A DNA stretch of 64,000 nt from Gp6-AA40 sp035571515 (lineage in GTDB: Bacteria > Acidobacteriota > Vicinamibacteria > Vicinamibacterales > UBA2999). Positions 49,713 through 58,438 of this stretch are shown here, piece after piece (positions within the stretch are counted from its first letter, which is position 1; the number at the start of each line of letters is the position of its first letter). The translations under genes and the position numbers were made by a program. The stretch spans positions 1-64,000 of the forward strand of contig DATNCQ010000214.1 of assembly GCA_035571515.1 (NCBI GenBank), read 5' to 3'. Below the pieces are notes generated by a model. The model worked only from the letters and a program-made list of their open reading frames with translations. It had not been told where the DNA came from and searched no databases.

Positions 49713-49741
49713 ACTCTAGTGTGCCCATCCTGCATTGTCAA
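49713..49741 (-). promoter_or_regulatory. Sigma-70-like promoter for the decarboxylase/CoA-transferase operon
   Basis: Minus strand TTGACA (49741-49736), 17 bases, TAGAGT (49718-49713), 47 bases upstream of ATG 49665. The same TTGACA-17-TAGAGT arrangement occurs at 53862-53890. Confidence 0.6.
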
Positions 49742-49791
49742 CGAGACGGCAACCTAATTGCCCCTCTGGTGTCTCATTCCTGAGAGGTGAC

Positions 49792-50859
49792 ATGTACGTC
49801 AGGCCGACAGTTTTCATATTGACGATGGCAGTGACGTCTTCCGCCGCTGCCCAATTCACGGGCATTCCGAATGACACCCAAATCACCCTCGCTCGAACAT
49901 CTTGCCTCGGCGAATGCCCTGTCTATTCGGTGAGCATCGACAGCCAGGGAAATGTGGTGTACGAAGGAAGCGAACACGTTCGCGTCGTGGGGCGGCAGAC
50001 CGCGCGCATACCGCTATCCGAGGTTCTTTCAGTCCTCGAAGTTGCGCAACGCATACGTTTCCTCGGCCTCGACGATCAATATCGCGTCATCAGGAACCCG
50101 GACGGCTCTATATCAGGTCCTTCGGATCTGCCCACGACGATCGTCACCATCATCGCCGAGGGGACATCGAAACGTGTGGAGGATTACTTTGGTACCCCGC
50201 CGGGACTGAAGGAACTCGAACGTCGCATCGACGAAGCAGCACGAACCAGACGATGGATCTCGTTGGACGAAGAAACGCTCGAACAGATGCTACAAAGTGG
50301 CTGGTCACCTACGCTCGTAGAACGCGCCGAACTGTTGCGCCGGGCCCTCAACAACGATGACGCGGAGGTGGTCAGGCGATTGATGGCGCTCGGCGAGGAT
50401 CCCAATATCACGTACTTCGAGTCACACACCACGGCGCTGATGCTGGCACGATCGGCGGCCGTCACCCGCGTGTTGCTTGATGCCGGCGCCAATCCTAATG
50501 TGATCAATGACAACGGCGGCACCCCGCTGGGGCATGCCACATATCTTGCGTCCGACGTTGCGGAAGCGCTGCTGCAGGCTGGCGCCTTCGTTGACGCTCC
50601 GTTTCTCAACGACCAGACGGCGCTCATTCACGCAGCGTGTGTAGGGAACGCCGGCGTGGTCGCAGTCCTGCTCGATGCCGGCGCCAATCCGGCAGTCCGC
50701 TCGTTTCCGTCTGGAGCATCAGCCATCGATTGCGCTGGAGAGGCCCGTGGTGTCGCGAGATCGTTGAAGCACACGCTCATCGAGCAGCCGCCGTACGCAC
50801 AGGACTTCGACCGTGTCATTCTCCTCCTGCAACGCGCCCTCGAACGACAAAAACGCTGA
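49792..50859 (+). CDS. Secreted DUF6438-like domain plus ankyrin repeats
   Basis: 355 residues from ATG 49792 (GAGAGGTGAC upstream). Signal peptide ends SSAAAQ. Residues about 30-190 resemble DUF6438 (ITLARTSCLGECPVYSVSID, VVYEG, IRFLGLDDQY, LPTTIVTIIAEG, YFGTPPGLKELERRIDE). From about 205 there are four to five ankyrin repeats (AELLRRALNNDDAEVVRRLM, AAVTRVLLDAGANPNVINDN, GVVAVLLDAGANPAVRSF), a protein-binding module. By eye its base composition is less GC-rich than its neighbours, and it is the only gene of its kind here, so it may have been acquired. It ends convergently with a TonB receptor gene. Confidence 0.87.
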   Translation: MYVRPTVFILTMAVTSSAAAQFTGIPNDTQITLARTSCLGECPVYSVSIDSQGNVVYEGSEHVRVVGRQTARIPLSEVLSVLEVAQRIRFLGLDDQYRVIRNPDGSISGPSDLPTTIVTIIAEGTSKRVEDYFGTPPGLKELERRIDEAARTRRWISLDEETLEQMLQSGWSPTLVERAELLRRALNNDDAEVVRRLMALGEDPNITYFESHTTALMLARSAAVTRVLLDAGANPNVINDNGGTPLGHATYLASDVAEALLQAGAFVDAPFLNDQTALIHAACVGNAGVVAVLLDAGANPAVRSFPSGASAIDCAGEARGVARSLKHTLIEQPPYAQDFDRVILLLQRALERQKR

Positions 50860-50880
50860 CTGCCGCTTCAACTACCGCTT

Positions 50881-50955
50881 CCGACTTCCAACTTAGGACT
50901 TACGACTTACGACTTACTTTTCCACTTTTCCACTTCTTCCACTTTTCGACTTTCC
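50881..50955 (-). repeat. Mixed tandem repeats (AAGTGGAA, AAGTCGT) after a TonB receptor gene
   Basis: On the minus strand, after TGA at 50957: GGAAAGTCGAAAAGTGGAAG.. (8-base units), then GTAAGTCGTAAGTCGTAAGT.. (7-base units). Two different words are joined in one array. Confidence 0.8.
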
Positions 50956-50956
50956 G

Positions 50957-53842
50957 TCAGAAGCTGGCCCTGAACCCGAGCTGCACCACCCTTGGCTGAT
51001 ACGCGACGTTCTTGTCCGTCTGCGGCGAGCGGAACAGCGGGCTGCGCTCGTTGGTCACGAAGGTGTTGAAGTTCTCGCGGTTGAAGACGTTGAACACTTC
51101 GAGGATGCCGGCGATCCGCGCGTGCGACGCCAGCCGGAACTCGCGCTGGATGCGCATGTCCACGCGGTGAATCGACGGGCGATCGAAGGAGTTGCGCGCG
51201 ACGAGCGAGCCGTCGGTGCGCAGACGGCCGGCGGTCCCCTGCAACGGGATGCCGCTGCTGATGGCCAGCGGATCGACGCCGGCGGACGGCGTCGTCCTGC
51301 CGTTGTCGCCGTAGAAATAGAGACCGCTCAACTGGATGCCCGCGGGCGCTTCCCATATGCCGTTGAACGTCGCGCGCTTCACCTGGTCGCCGGCCCGGTA
51401 CCACTCGTCGCGCAGCGACGGATGCAGCGTGATCGCCACGTTGCACTGCGGCTGCCCGGACGCGGAGAACGTCCAGAGGTACTGGCATCCGCGCGTCGGC
51501 TCGATGTGCTGCCAGTTCCACTGGTAGTTCAGCGAATAGGTCGCGGCCGCCTGCCAGCGGTGGCTCATCCGCTTGTTCCAGCTGAAGTTCAGTCCCTGAA
51601 AGCGATCCTTGCCCGCGGCGAGGTCTTCCACCACGGAGTCGAACCCCGGCACCACGCGGTGCGCCGTGTCGCTGAACGGATAGGGCGCCCCCGTCGCGAG
51701 GTTGTAGGCGAGATCGACGTCCGTGGAAATCTCGAGCGCACGATTGGCGGTGTAGACCCAGTCGGCCGTGACGGCCTGGACGCTGCCAATCTGGCGTTGC
51801 AGGCCGAGCGACCCCTGCCAGCTGTAGGACGTGCGCAGGCTGGGATCGAAGAGGTTGCGCGCGCTGCGGCGCAGCTGCCCGGCGTTGAACAGCGCGAGCG
51901 CCTGTTGATAGGTGGGAATCGGGCCGTTGAACGGATCGGCGGCGAAGTTCGGACGTCCGTCGTTGAACCGCTGGATGTTGATGATGCCGGCCGTCAGCAG
52001 CGACCAGAAGACCGTGTTCTCGTTCTCGGCGGCGTAATACTTCCCGGCTCCGCCGCGAAGCACGGTCTTGTCGTTGAGGCTGTAGGCGAAGCCCAGACGC
52101 GGGGCGAGGTTGTTGGTGTCGGTGGGCGTGTCCTTCGTGATGAACGGCTCGTAGCGAATCTGCTGCATGTTGCCGTAGCCGAGGTCGTAACGCAGACCGA
52201 GATTCAGCGTCAGGCGACGGCCCATCGCCCAGTCGTCCTGCGCCCAGCCCGACCAGTAGTGCCGCTTCGGAAACACGGTGAACGTGCCGACGCTCAGCCG
52301 CATGGACCGGGTGACGCCCGACAGCGCGGCCAGGTTCCACGTGTTCGGATCCATCAGGTCCGGGATCAGCGTCGCGATATTGGCCGGTACCGGGCCGCCC
52401 TGCATGTCGTAGGTCGGCATGCAGAAGTCGCAGACGGTCACCGTCTGGTTCATCCGGATGTATTCGATGCCGGTCTTCAGGTCGTGGCGGCCGCGCGCGT
52501 TGTACGAGAGCGTGAGATCGTCGCGGAACGAATACGGCTTCTGATACACGTCGACCGGTGAGTTCGCGTGCCCCTGGCCGATGGTGAACCCGCCGGTCAT
52601 GGTGAGAATCGGCGAGCCGCCCATCTCGCGACCGGGCGGGTTGGGATGGTTGGCCCACTTCACGCCCGGATGCTGCCAGAAACCGAATCCCGCGTAGCCG
52701 ACGCGGATCTCGTTGACCGTCGAGTTGTTGACCACCTGCGTGGCCGTCCCCTGGAGGTTCAAGCCGGTGCGCCTGGTCTGAATCACCGACGCCGGCGTGC
52801 GGTTGCCGCCGCCGGAGAACCGATCGTCCACCGGCAGGAACGCGAGCGACTTGTTGAGCCGGAACGTCAGCCGATTGCGCGGAGACACCTGATAGTCGAG
52901 CCGCGCCAGCCCCTTCTTCTCCGTGCGCGTGCTGGGCTGGTCGATGTTGAACGCGGGATAGGGCGTCTCGTAGGTGAACGTCGTCGGCTCGCGCTCGTAT
53001 TCGTAGGAGCTGAAGAGGTGGAACTTGTCACGGATGATCGGACCGCCATAGGTCCACGCGAGCTGCTGGTTCGAGTACGGCAGGACGCGGTTGGCGATGA
53101 AATCCTTCGCGTTGAACGCGTCGTCGCGGAAGTAGCCGGAGAAGGTGCCCTGCGGCGTGTTCGTGCCGGACTTGGTGATGGCGTTCAGCTGCTGGCCGCT
53201 GGAGTGTCCCTGCGTCGCGTCGAAGCGGTTCGTCACGACCTGCACCTCGGCCATCGACTCGCGGCTGTAGCGCGGCTGGCCGAACGAACCGGCGAAGAGC
53301 TGCGTCACCTGCTGCCCATCCACGTTGATCTGGTACTGATAGTCGTTGCCGCCGAGCGTGTCGCTCGTCGCGTTCTGCCGGCTGCCCGGCGCCAGGATGG
53401 CCAGGTCCAGCCAGTTGCGCCCGTTGATCGGCAGGTCCTGCATCTGCCGCGGATCGATGTTGCCGCCGACCTGGGAGGACGTCGTGTCGATGAGCGGCGC
53501 GTCGCCGGTGACCGTCACCGATTCCTGCACCGTCGACGGCGACATCTGCAGGTTGACAACGGCCTGCTGGTTGACGAGGAGGTCGACCGTGCGGGTGACG
53601 GTCGCGAAGCCGGACAGCTCCACCGCGACGCGATGGAGGCCGGTGCGAACCGGGAGGCGAAACGCGCCGCGCTCGTCGGTCACGACCACAAAGGTGTTGC
53701 CCGTCGCCTCATGCACGGCGGTCACCGTGACGCCAGGCAGCACGCCGCCGGTCGTGTCGGTGATGGTGCCGCTCAGCGTAGCTTCCTGAGCCAGGGCGAG
53801 CGAAGGCAGGAGCAGAAACGCAGCGAGTATCAGTGCACGCAC
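50957..53842 (-). CDS. TonB-dependent receptor with carboxypeptidase-regulatory domain
   Basis: 961 residues from GTG 53842, chosen for GGAGGAAA 5-6 bases upstream. Signal peptide ends LALAQ. CarboxypepD_reg domain (GTITDTTGGVLPGVTVTAVH), plug (VTGDAPLIDTTSSQVGGNID; MQDLPINGRNWLDLAILAPG) and barrel ending VVQLGFRASF. Cys pair in VTVCDFCMPTYD corresponds to WHCTWCQ in the paralogue at 42651. The two receptors are alike over their full length, so they arose by duplication. It is transcribed alone, with its own promoter, between an ankyrin gene and a hydrolase/CoA-ligase pair. Confidence 0.93.
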   Translation of the reverse strand: MRALILAAFLLLPSLALAQEATLSGTITDTTGGVLPGVTVTAVHEATGNTFVVVTDERGAFRLPVRTGLHRVAVELSGFATVTRTVDLLVNQQAVVNLQMSPSTVQESVTVTGDAPLIDTTSSQVGGNIDPRQMQDLPINGRNWLDLAILAPGSRQNATSDTLGGNDYQYQINVDGQQVTQLFAGSFGQPRYSRESMAEVQVVTNRFDATQGHSSGQQLNAITKSGTNTPQGTFSGYFRDDAFNAKDFIANRVLPYSNQQLAWTYGGPIIRDKFHLFSSYEYEREPTTFTYETPYPAFNIDQPSTRTEKKGLARLDYQVSPRNRLTFRLNKSLAFLPVDDRFSGGGNRTPASVIQTRRTGLNLQGTATQVVNNSTVNEIRVGYAGFGFWQHPGVKWANHPNPPGREMGGSPILTMTGGFTIGQGHANSPVDVYQKPYSFRDDLTLSYNARGRHDLKTGIEYIRMNQTVTVCDFCMPTYDMQGGPVPANIATLIPDLMDPNTWNLAALSGVTRSMRLSVGTFTVFPKRHYWSGWAQDDWAMGRRLTLNLGLRYDLGYGNMQQIRYEPFITKDTPTDTNNLAPRLGFAYSLNDKTVLRGGAGKYYAAENENTVFWSLLTAGIINIQRFNDGRPNFAADPFNGPIPTYQQALALFNAGQLRRSARNLFDPSLRTSYSWQGSLGLQRQIGSVQAVTADWVYTANRALEISTDVDLAYNLATGAPYPFSDTAHRVVPGFDSVVEDLAAGKDRFQGLNFSWNKRMSHRWQAAATYSLNYQWNWQHIEPTRGCQYLWTFSASGQPQCNVAITLHPSLRDEWYRAGDQVKRATFNGIWEAPAGIQLSGLYFYGDNGRTTPSAGVDPLAISSGIPLQGTAGRLRTDGSLVARNSFDRPSIHRVDMRIQREFRLASHARIAGILEVFNVFNRENFNTFVTNERSPLFRSPQTDKNVAYQPRVVQLGFRASF

Positions 53843-53861
53843 GGCTTTCCTCCGGTGGCGG

Positions 53862-53890
53862 ACTCTAGACCGCTGTCGACGTTGTGTCAA
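53862..53890 (-). promoter_or_regulatory. Sigma-70-like promoter for the TonB receptor at 50957
   Basis: Minus strand TTGACA (53890-53885), 17 bases, TAGAGT (53867-53862), 19 bases upstream of GTG 53842. Short leader with the ribosome site GGAGGAAA. Confidence 0.6.
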
Positions 53891-53965
53891 ACGCAGTCAA
53901 TCGCCGCATCGCGATATCCTTGTTGCGTGGCGCGCCGGTCGGCTTCGCTGCGGCGAGAGAAACGG

Positions 53966-54841
53966 ATGATCGGATTCATGTCGCGGGCTGTTCGGACCGT
54001 TGCCGTCGGGCTCGTCGTCTTGCTGTGTGCCGACGCGCAGGCGCAATCACACAAGGTCACCCAGCGCCGCAACGTCGATTACGTGCCCCAGGCCGACTAT
54101 CGGAATGGCAAGGACCGTCTCGACCTGTACATACCTGACGGTCTGACCGATGCGCCGGTGATTCTGTCGCTGCACGGCGGCGTGCTGATGGCAGGCGATC
54201 GTCGTGAGGAGAGCTTCGTTGGGGAGCGTTTCGCCGCCGCCGGCTATCTCACCGTCGTTCCCAGCTATCGCCTGTCGCCGGAGGTGTCGCATCCCGCCCA
54301 CATCCAGGATGTCGCGGCGGCGTTCGCGTGGGTCAAGCGCAACATCAGGCAGCATGGCGGCGACCCGGATCGCATCATCGTGATCGGCCACTCGGCCGGC
54401 GCCTACCTGGCGATGCTGCTGGCGGCCGATCCGCGCTACCTGGCGGCGCACCAGCTCTCGCCGCGCGACATCAAGGGGGTCGTTCCGGTCAGCGGATTTT
54501 TCTGGGTGGACAAGCCGGGCGTCGCACCAGACCGTCCGGCCGAGATCTGGGGCACGAATCGAAAGACATGGATCGACGCGTCGCCCGCGCACTACCTCCG
54601 TGCGGATCTTCCGCCGGTCCTCCTCATCGACACCGACGGCGACGAAGACTGGCGGCAGCAGCAGAACGCCGACTTCGCCGCCGCCCTGCGCGCAGCAGGC
54701 CACCGTGCCGTGGCCACGCGGAAAGTCCTCGGCCGCTCGCACATGAGTGTGTGGACCGACATGTCCGAGGGGGCGTCCGAAGAAACCTCCTCGGCCATCC
54801 TGCAGTTCGCCGCCCGCGTCCTCGCCGTCAAGCCGCACTGA
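53966..54841 (+). CDS. Secreted alpha/beta-hydrolase (carboxylesterase/BD-FAE type)
   Basis: 291 residues from ATG 53966 (GAGAGAAA upstream; ATG 53978 is possible). Signal peptide ends DAQAQ. Motifs: oxyanion His70-Gly-Gly (ILSLHGGVLMAGDR), nucleophile Ser143 in VIGHSAGAYLAM, an Asp in LLIDTDGDEDW (about 222-226) and catalytic His259 (GRSHMSVW). The HGG plus GxSxG pattern is that of the hormone-sensitive-lipase/esterase group and of ferulic-acid-type esterases. It would release carboxylic acids outside the cytoplasm; the acyl-CoA ligase encoded 12 bases downstream could activate them after uptake. Confidence 0.92.
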   Translation: MIGFMSRAVRTVAVGLVVLLCADAQAQSHKVTQRRNVDYVPQADYRNGKDRLDLYIPDGLTDAPVILSLHGGVLMAGDRREESFVGERFAAAGYLTVVPSYRLSPEVSHPAHIQDVAAAFAWVKRNIRQHGGDPDRIIVIGHSAGAYLAMLLAADPRYLAAHQLSPRDIKGVVPVSGFFWVDKPGVAPDRPAEIWGTNRKTWIDASPAHYLRADLPPVLLIDTDGDEDWRQQQNADFAAALRAAGHRAVATRKVLGRSHMSVWTDMSEGASEETSSAILQFAARVLAVKPH

Positions 54842-54853
54842 ACGGCGGTTGCG

Positions 54854-56551
54854 GTGTCCTCATTCCTCGACGCCCGCGATTTCATCCTGACGCACCGCAC
54901 CGAGTACGACGCGGCCGTTCGCGGATTCCGCTGGCCTTCGCTGCGCCACTTCAACTGGGCGCTCGACTACTTCGATTCGATCGCGGCGGGCAACGATGCG
55001 CCCGCATTGCATCTGGTCGAGGAAGACGGCACCGAGACGATCCGCTCGTTCGCACAGCTCGCCACCGATTCGAATCGTGTCGCCAATTACCTGCAGTCGC
55101 TCGGCGCCCGCCGCGGCGACCGGCTGATGCTGATGCTCGGCAACGAGGTCGCGCTCTGGGAGGTGCTCCTCGCCGCCATGAAGCTCGGTGTCGTCGTCAC
55201 GCCGGCGACGACGCTGCTGACCACGGCGGATCTGCAGGACCGGGTCGATCGCGGACGCGTGCGGCATGTCGTCGCAGGCGCCGCCAACGTGACGAAGTTT
55301 GACGACGTGCGCGGGTCGTTCACGAGGATCGCCGTCAACGGCACGGCGGGGCGACCTTCGCACGGCTCCAGGAGCGAAGGTTGGAACGCGTACGCAGACA
55401 GCCGCGCGTCGAGCGCGACGTTCGCACCCGACGGGCCGACGCCAGCCGATGATCCGATGCTGCTCTACTTCACCTCGGGGACGACCGCGAAGCCGAAGCT
55501 CGTGATGCACACGCATCAGAGCTATCCGATCGGCCACCTCTCAACGCTGTACTGGATCGGGCTGCAGCCCGGCGATCGGCACTGGAACATCAGCTCGCCC
55601 GGCTGGGCCAAGCACGCGTGGAGTTGTTTCTTCGCACCGTGGAACGCGCAGGCGACGGTCTTCATCTACAACTACGCGCGGTTCAACGCGACGGCCATCC
55701 TCGATGCGTTAGTGAAGCACCGCGTGACGACGCTCTGCGCACCGCCCACCGTCTGGCGGATGCTCATCCAGGAACCGCTCGCCGAGTACCACGTTGCGCT
55801 GCGCGAGGTCCTGTCGGCCGGCGAGCCGCTCAATCCAGAAGTGATCGAGCAGGTCCAGAAGGCATGGGGCCTGACGATTCGCGACGGCTACGGCCAGACC
55901 GAGACGACGGCGCAGATCGGCAACTCTCCGGGCCAGCCGCTGAAAGCTGGCTCGATGGGACGTCCGCTACCTGGATATCCCGTCGTGCTCCTCGACTCCG
56001 ACGGCAACGTCTCGGAGTCCGAAGGCGAGATCTGCCTGCGGCTGGACGACCGTCCACTGGCGCTCACCGGCGGCTACGCGGACGATGACGTGAAGACATC
56101 TGACGCGATGCGCGGCGGCTATTACCACACCGGCGACATCGCCTCGCGTGATGCCGACGGGTATCTCACCTTCGTCGGGCGCGCCGACGACGTGTTCAAG
56201 GCGTCGGACTATCGGCTCAGCCCGTTCGAGCTCGAGAGCGTGCTGATCGAGCATCCGGCGGTGGCTGAAGCGGCCGTCGTGCCGAGCCCGGACCCGCTGC
56301 GGCACGCGGTGCCGAAGGCGTTCGTCGTCCTCGCCCCAGGCTTCACGCCGACGCGCGAGGTCGCCGCGGACATCTTCACCTACTGCCGGAAGGCGCTGGC
56401 GCCGTACAAGCGAATCCGCCGGCTCGAGTTCGCCGATTTGCCGAAGACGATTTCAGGAAAGATCCGCCGCGTGGAATTGCGAGCGACGGAAGCCGCACGG
56501 CGCGCCGCCGGCGAGCGCGGCGCGCTCGAATACGTCGAAGACGAATTGTGA
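54854..56551 (+). CDS. AMP-dependent acyl-CoA synthetase (acetyl/medium-chain type)
   Basis: 565 residues from GTG 54854. AMP-binding P-loop LLYFTSGTTAKPK at about 203-215, adenine motif RDGYGQTETTAQIG, YHTGDIASRDADGYLTFVGR hinge and C-terminal catalytic Lys in PKTISGKIRRVEL. The N-terminus (PSLRHFNWALDYFDSIAAGN) matches the medium-chain acyl-CoA synthetase/acetyl-CoA synthetase-like group. The enzyme is cytosolic and makes an acyl-CoA from acid, ATP and CoA through an acyl-adenylate. Paired with a secreted esterase upstream. It ends in a double REP element and converges with the fused DLSG gene. Confidence 0.94.
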   Translation: MSSFLDARDFILTHRTEYDAAVRGFRWPSLRHFNWALDYFDSIAAGNDAPALHLVEEDGTETIRSFAQLATDSNRVANYLQSLGARRGDRLMLMLGNEVALWEVLLAAMKLGVVVTPATTLLTTADLQDRVDRGRVRHVVAGAANVTKFDDVRGSFTRIAVNGTAGRPSHGSRSEGWNAYADSRASSATFAPDGPTPADDPMLLYFTSGTTAKPKLVMHTHQSYPIGHLSTLYWIGLQPGDRHWNISSPGWAKHAWSCFFAPWNAQATVFIYNYARFNATAILDALVKHRVTTLCAPPTVWRMLIQEPLAEYHVALREVLSAGEPLNPEVIEQVQKAWGLTIRDGYGQTETTAQIGNSPGQPLKAGSMGRPLPGYPVVLLDSDGNVSESEGEICLRLDDRPLALTGGYADDDVKTSDAMRGGYYHTGDIASRDADGYLTFVGRADDVFKASDYRLSPFELESVLIEHPAVAEAAVVPSPDPLRHAVPKAFVVLAPGFTPTREVAADIFTYCRKALAPYKRIRRLEFADLPKTISGKIRRVELRATEAARRAAGERGALEYVEDEL

Positions 56552-56557
56552 GCGTAG

Positions 56558-56607
56558 GGGCCGGCTTCAGCCGGCCCGACCGTGCGGGCCGACCTGAAGG
56601 TCGGCCC
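56558..56607. repeat. Two REP-like palindromes at convergent gene ends
   Basis: GGGCCGGCTTCAGCCGGCCC (56558-56577) and GGGCCGACCTGAAGGTCGGCCC (56586-56607), flanked by CGTAG and CCTACG. They are followed by the 7-base array at 56622. Confidence 0.8.
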
Positions 56608-56621
56608 CTACGATCAAGGTG

Positions 56622-56665
56622 CCACCAACGACCAACCACCAACTACTAACGACCAACCACTAACT
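56622..56665 (-). repeat. 7-base tandem repeat (GGTTGGT/CGTTAGT) starting on a stop codon
   Basis: Minus strand TAGTTAGTGGTTGGTCGTTA.., six imperfect units. TAG is the stop codon of the fused DLSG gene at 56664. Confidence 0.85.
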
Positions 56666-58412
56666 AGCCACGCAGGTACGGATCCGCGAGCAAACCGTTA
56701 TCGCGCTCCACGCATGGCGGCGCCTCGTCCTGCCGCGCCGGCACCGGCGTGAACCGCCGCACGTACGTGTAGGACGTCCACGGCTCCATCAGCACGTCCG
56801 GATCCGTAACCGTGAAGTTGTAGTACAGCAGGTCGCCGACGCGCGTGAGCCGCTCGGTCACTTCCATCTTGTCGGTATGAAAATACCCTTCCCACCCGAG
56901 CCAGGAGATGTCGTTGAAACCGACGGACTCGATGACGAGTGTGTCGCCCTCCCACCGCGCCAGCCCCATCCCGTTGAACGTCGAGAACTGATAGTCGTTC
57001 TCGTCGCGCTTTCGATCGTCGAGCGGCAGGATGCGGACCGCGTTCTCGATGTTGTTCAGCAGCAGGATCTGTTTGCCCTGCTGGAAGATGCGCACCGGCA
57101 CGCTCTGGCGCGGCACGCCGAGCGGCTTGTAGCAGCCGTAGAAGGGATCGACATCCACCTTGCTGTAGTCGAGCCCGCGGACCTTCTCCCAGAATTCAGG
57201 CTTGTACATCGGCTTGTTCCACTGCGCGCCGCGCTGCATCGACGACTGGTCGGCCTCGAACGCGCCGGGACGACGAAGCCCCGGGACCTGGAAGACGTTG
57301 CCAAGGTTCCCCGTCCAGTTGCCGCTCAAGTCCGGATGGCCGTCCGCGTCGCGCGGCGTCGAGCCATTCGGCGTCAGGTCGCGCGCGTACGCGTCCTGCG
57401 GCGACACGCGCGTGCCACACGGCGAATACGAGCAATTCACGGTGCGCAGCGGCAGGTTGCCACCGCGCTGCTGCGACGGCGGCAGCTGCAGCGCGCGAGC
57501 CTGCACATTCTGCTGCGTCACCGCATCGGGGATCGGGAACACGATGTACGGATTGGACCGGAAGAACGTGACCCTCAGGTCCGCGAGCGGCCGGCCGTCC
57601 AGCGTCCACCTGAGCGTCGTCGGGAAGATCATCCAGACGTTCGGCTCCAGGTCGCCGCGGTAGTCGGCAAACGTGGCGCCCCAGGTGTGGCCGTTCGCCT
57701 TGACCGTCACGGCCACCGGCAGCCGGATCAACTCTGTCGGCTCGTACGGCCCGAGCTTCGGATGCTGCCGCGAATCCTCCACCGTCACTGACGTCTCGAT
57801 GCCGTCATGCGGTGACGTACCAGTCAGCACGGTCTTGCCGTCGGGCGTCCTGCTCGACGTGACATGTCCCTCCGCTTCGATCAGCGACCACACGGCCCCA
57901 AACGGTGTCAGCTTGATCAGCGGGAGGCGGTCGTTGAGCGTGTTCATCGCGGCCGTCGCGCCGCGCCCCTCCTGCGCCTCGTTCCACGCGTACTGCTGCG
58001 CGAAGACGCGGATCTCCTTGAGCGGTTGGCCGTTGGCCCTGGTGCCATTGAGGAACATGCGCATCGCCGGCAGGTAGTACGCCATGTGGAACTCGGCGTT
58101 GCTCAGCCGCGCCATGCCGGCGCCGTCCGCCATCGTGCCGTCGGCCCTGAACTGGACGCCGATCACGTTCTCGACGCTCATCACCTTCCCGCGCCCCATC
58201 CCAATCGCTTCCGCGACATCCCGAACGTCCTTGCCGATGCAGGGGCTGGCGATTTCGAATGCCGTGAACCCGTCGTCGTTCTGCACGAACATCGAGTAGT
58301 AGCCCTTCGCGCCGTATCCGTCGGGTGCGCACGTCATTTGCGGAGCGCCCTGGGCGAGGAGCGCGACGCCGGCCATCAACACGGCAAGAGCGGAAGCACA
58401 GCTTCTCTTCAT
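56664..58412 (-). CDS. Secreted fusion protein: beta-domain (60056 type) joined to DLSG domain (58652 type)
   Basis: 582 residues; signal peptide MKRSCASALAVLMAGVALLAQ. Residues about 25-300 match the separate protein at 60056 almost line by line (FEIASPCIGKDVRDVAEAIG, TADGAGMARLSNAEFH-type, QQYAWNEAQEGRGATAAMNT, YRGDLEPNVWMIFPTTLRW). Residues about 318-582 match the separate protein at 58652 (NLPLRTVNCSYSPCGTRVSP, DADGHPDLSGNWTGN, YKPEFWEKVRGLDYSKVDVD, VLMEPWTSYTYVRRF). It therefore links two families that are also encoded separately in the same gene run. Both parts are of unknown function. Confidence 0.9.
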   Translation of the reverse strand: MKRSCASALAVLMAGVALLAQGAPQMTCAPDGYGAKGYYSMFVQNDDGFTAFEIASPCIGKDVRDVAEAIGMGRGKVMSVENVIGVQFRADGTMADGAGMARLSNAEFHMAYYLPAMRMFLNGTRANGQPLKEIRVFAQQYAWNEAQEGRGATAAMNTLNDRLPLIKLTPFGAVWSLIEAEGHVTSSRTPDGKTVLTGTSPHDGIETSVTVEDSRQHPKLGPYEPTELIRLPVAVTVKANGHTWGATFADYRGDLEPNVWMIFPTTLRWTLDGRPLADLRVTFFRSNPYIVFPIPDAVTQQNVQARALQLPPSQQRGGNLPLRTVNCSYSPCGTRVSPQDAYARDLTPNGSTPRDADGHPDLSGNWTGNLGNVFQVPGLRRPGAFEADQSSMQRGAQWNKPMYKPEFWEKVRGLDYSKVDVDPFYGCYKPLGVPRQSVPVRIFQQGKQILLLNNIENAVRILPLDDRKRDENDYQFSTFNGMGLARWEGDTLVIESVGFNDISWLGWEGYFHTDKMEVTERLTRVGDLLYYNFTVTDPDVLMEPWTSYTYVRRFTPVPARQDEAPPCVERDNGLLADPYLRG

Positions 58413-58438
58413 GGCGCGAATCCTAATACAAACGGATG

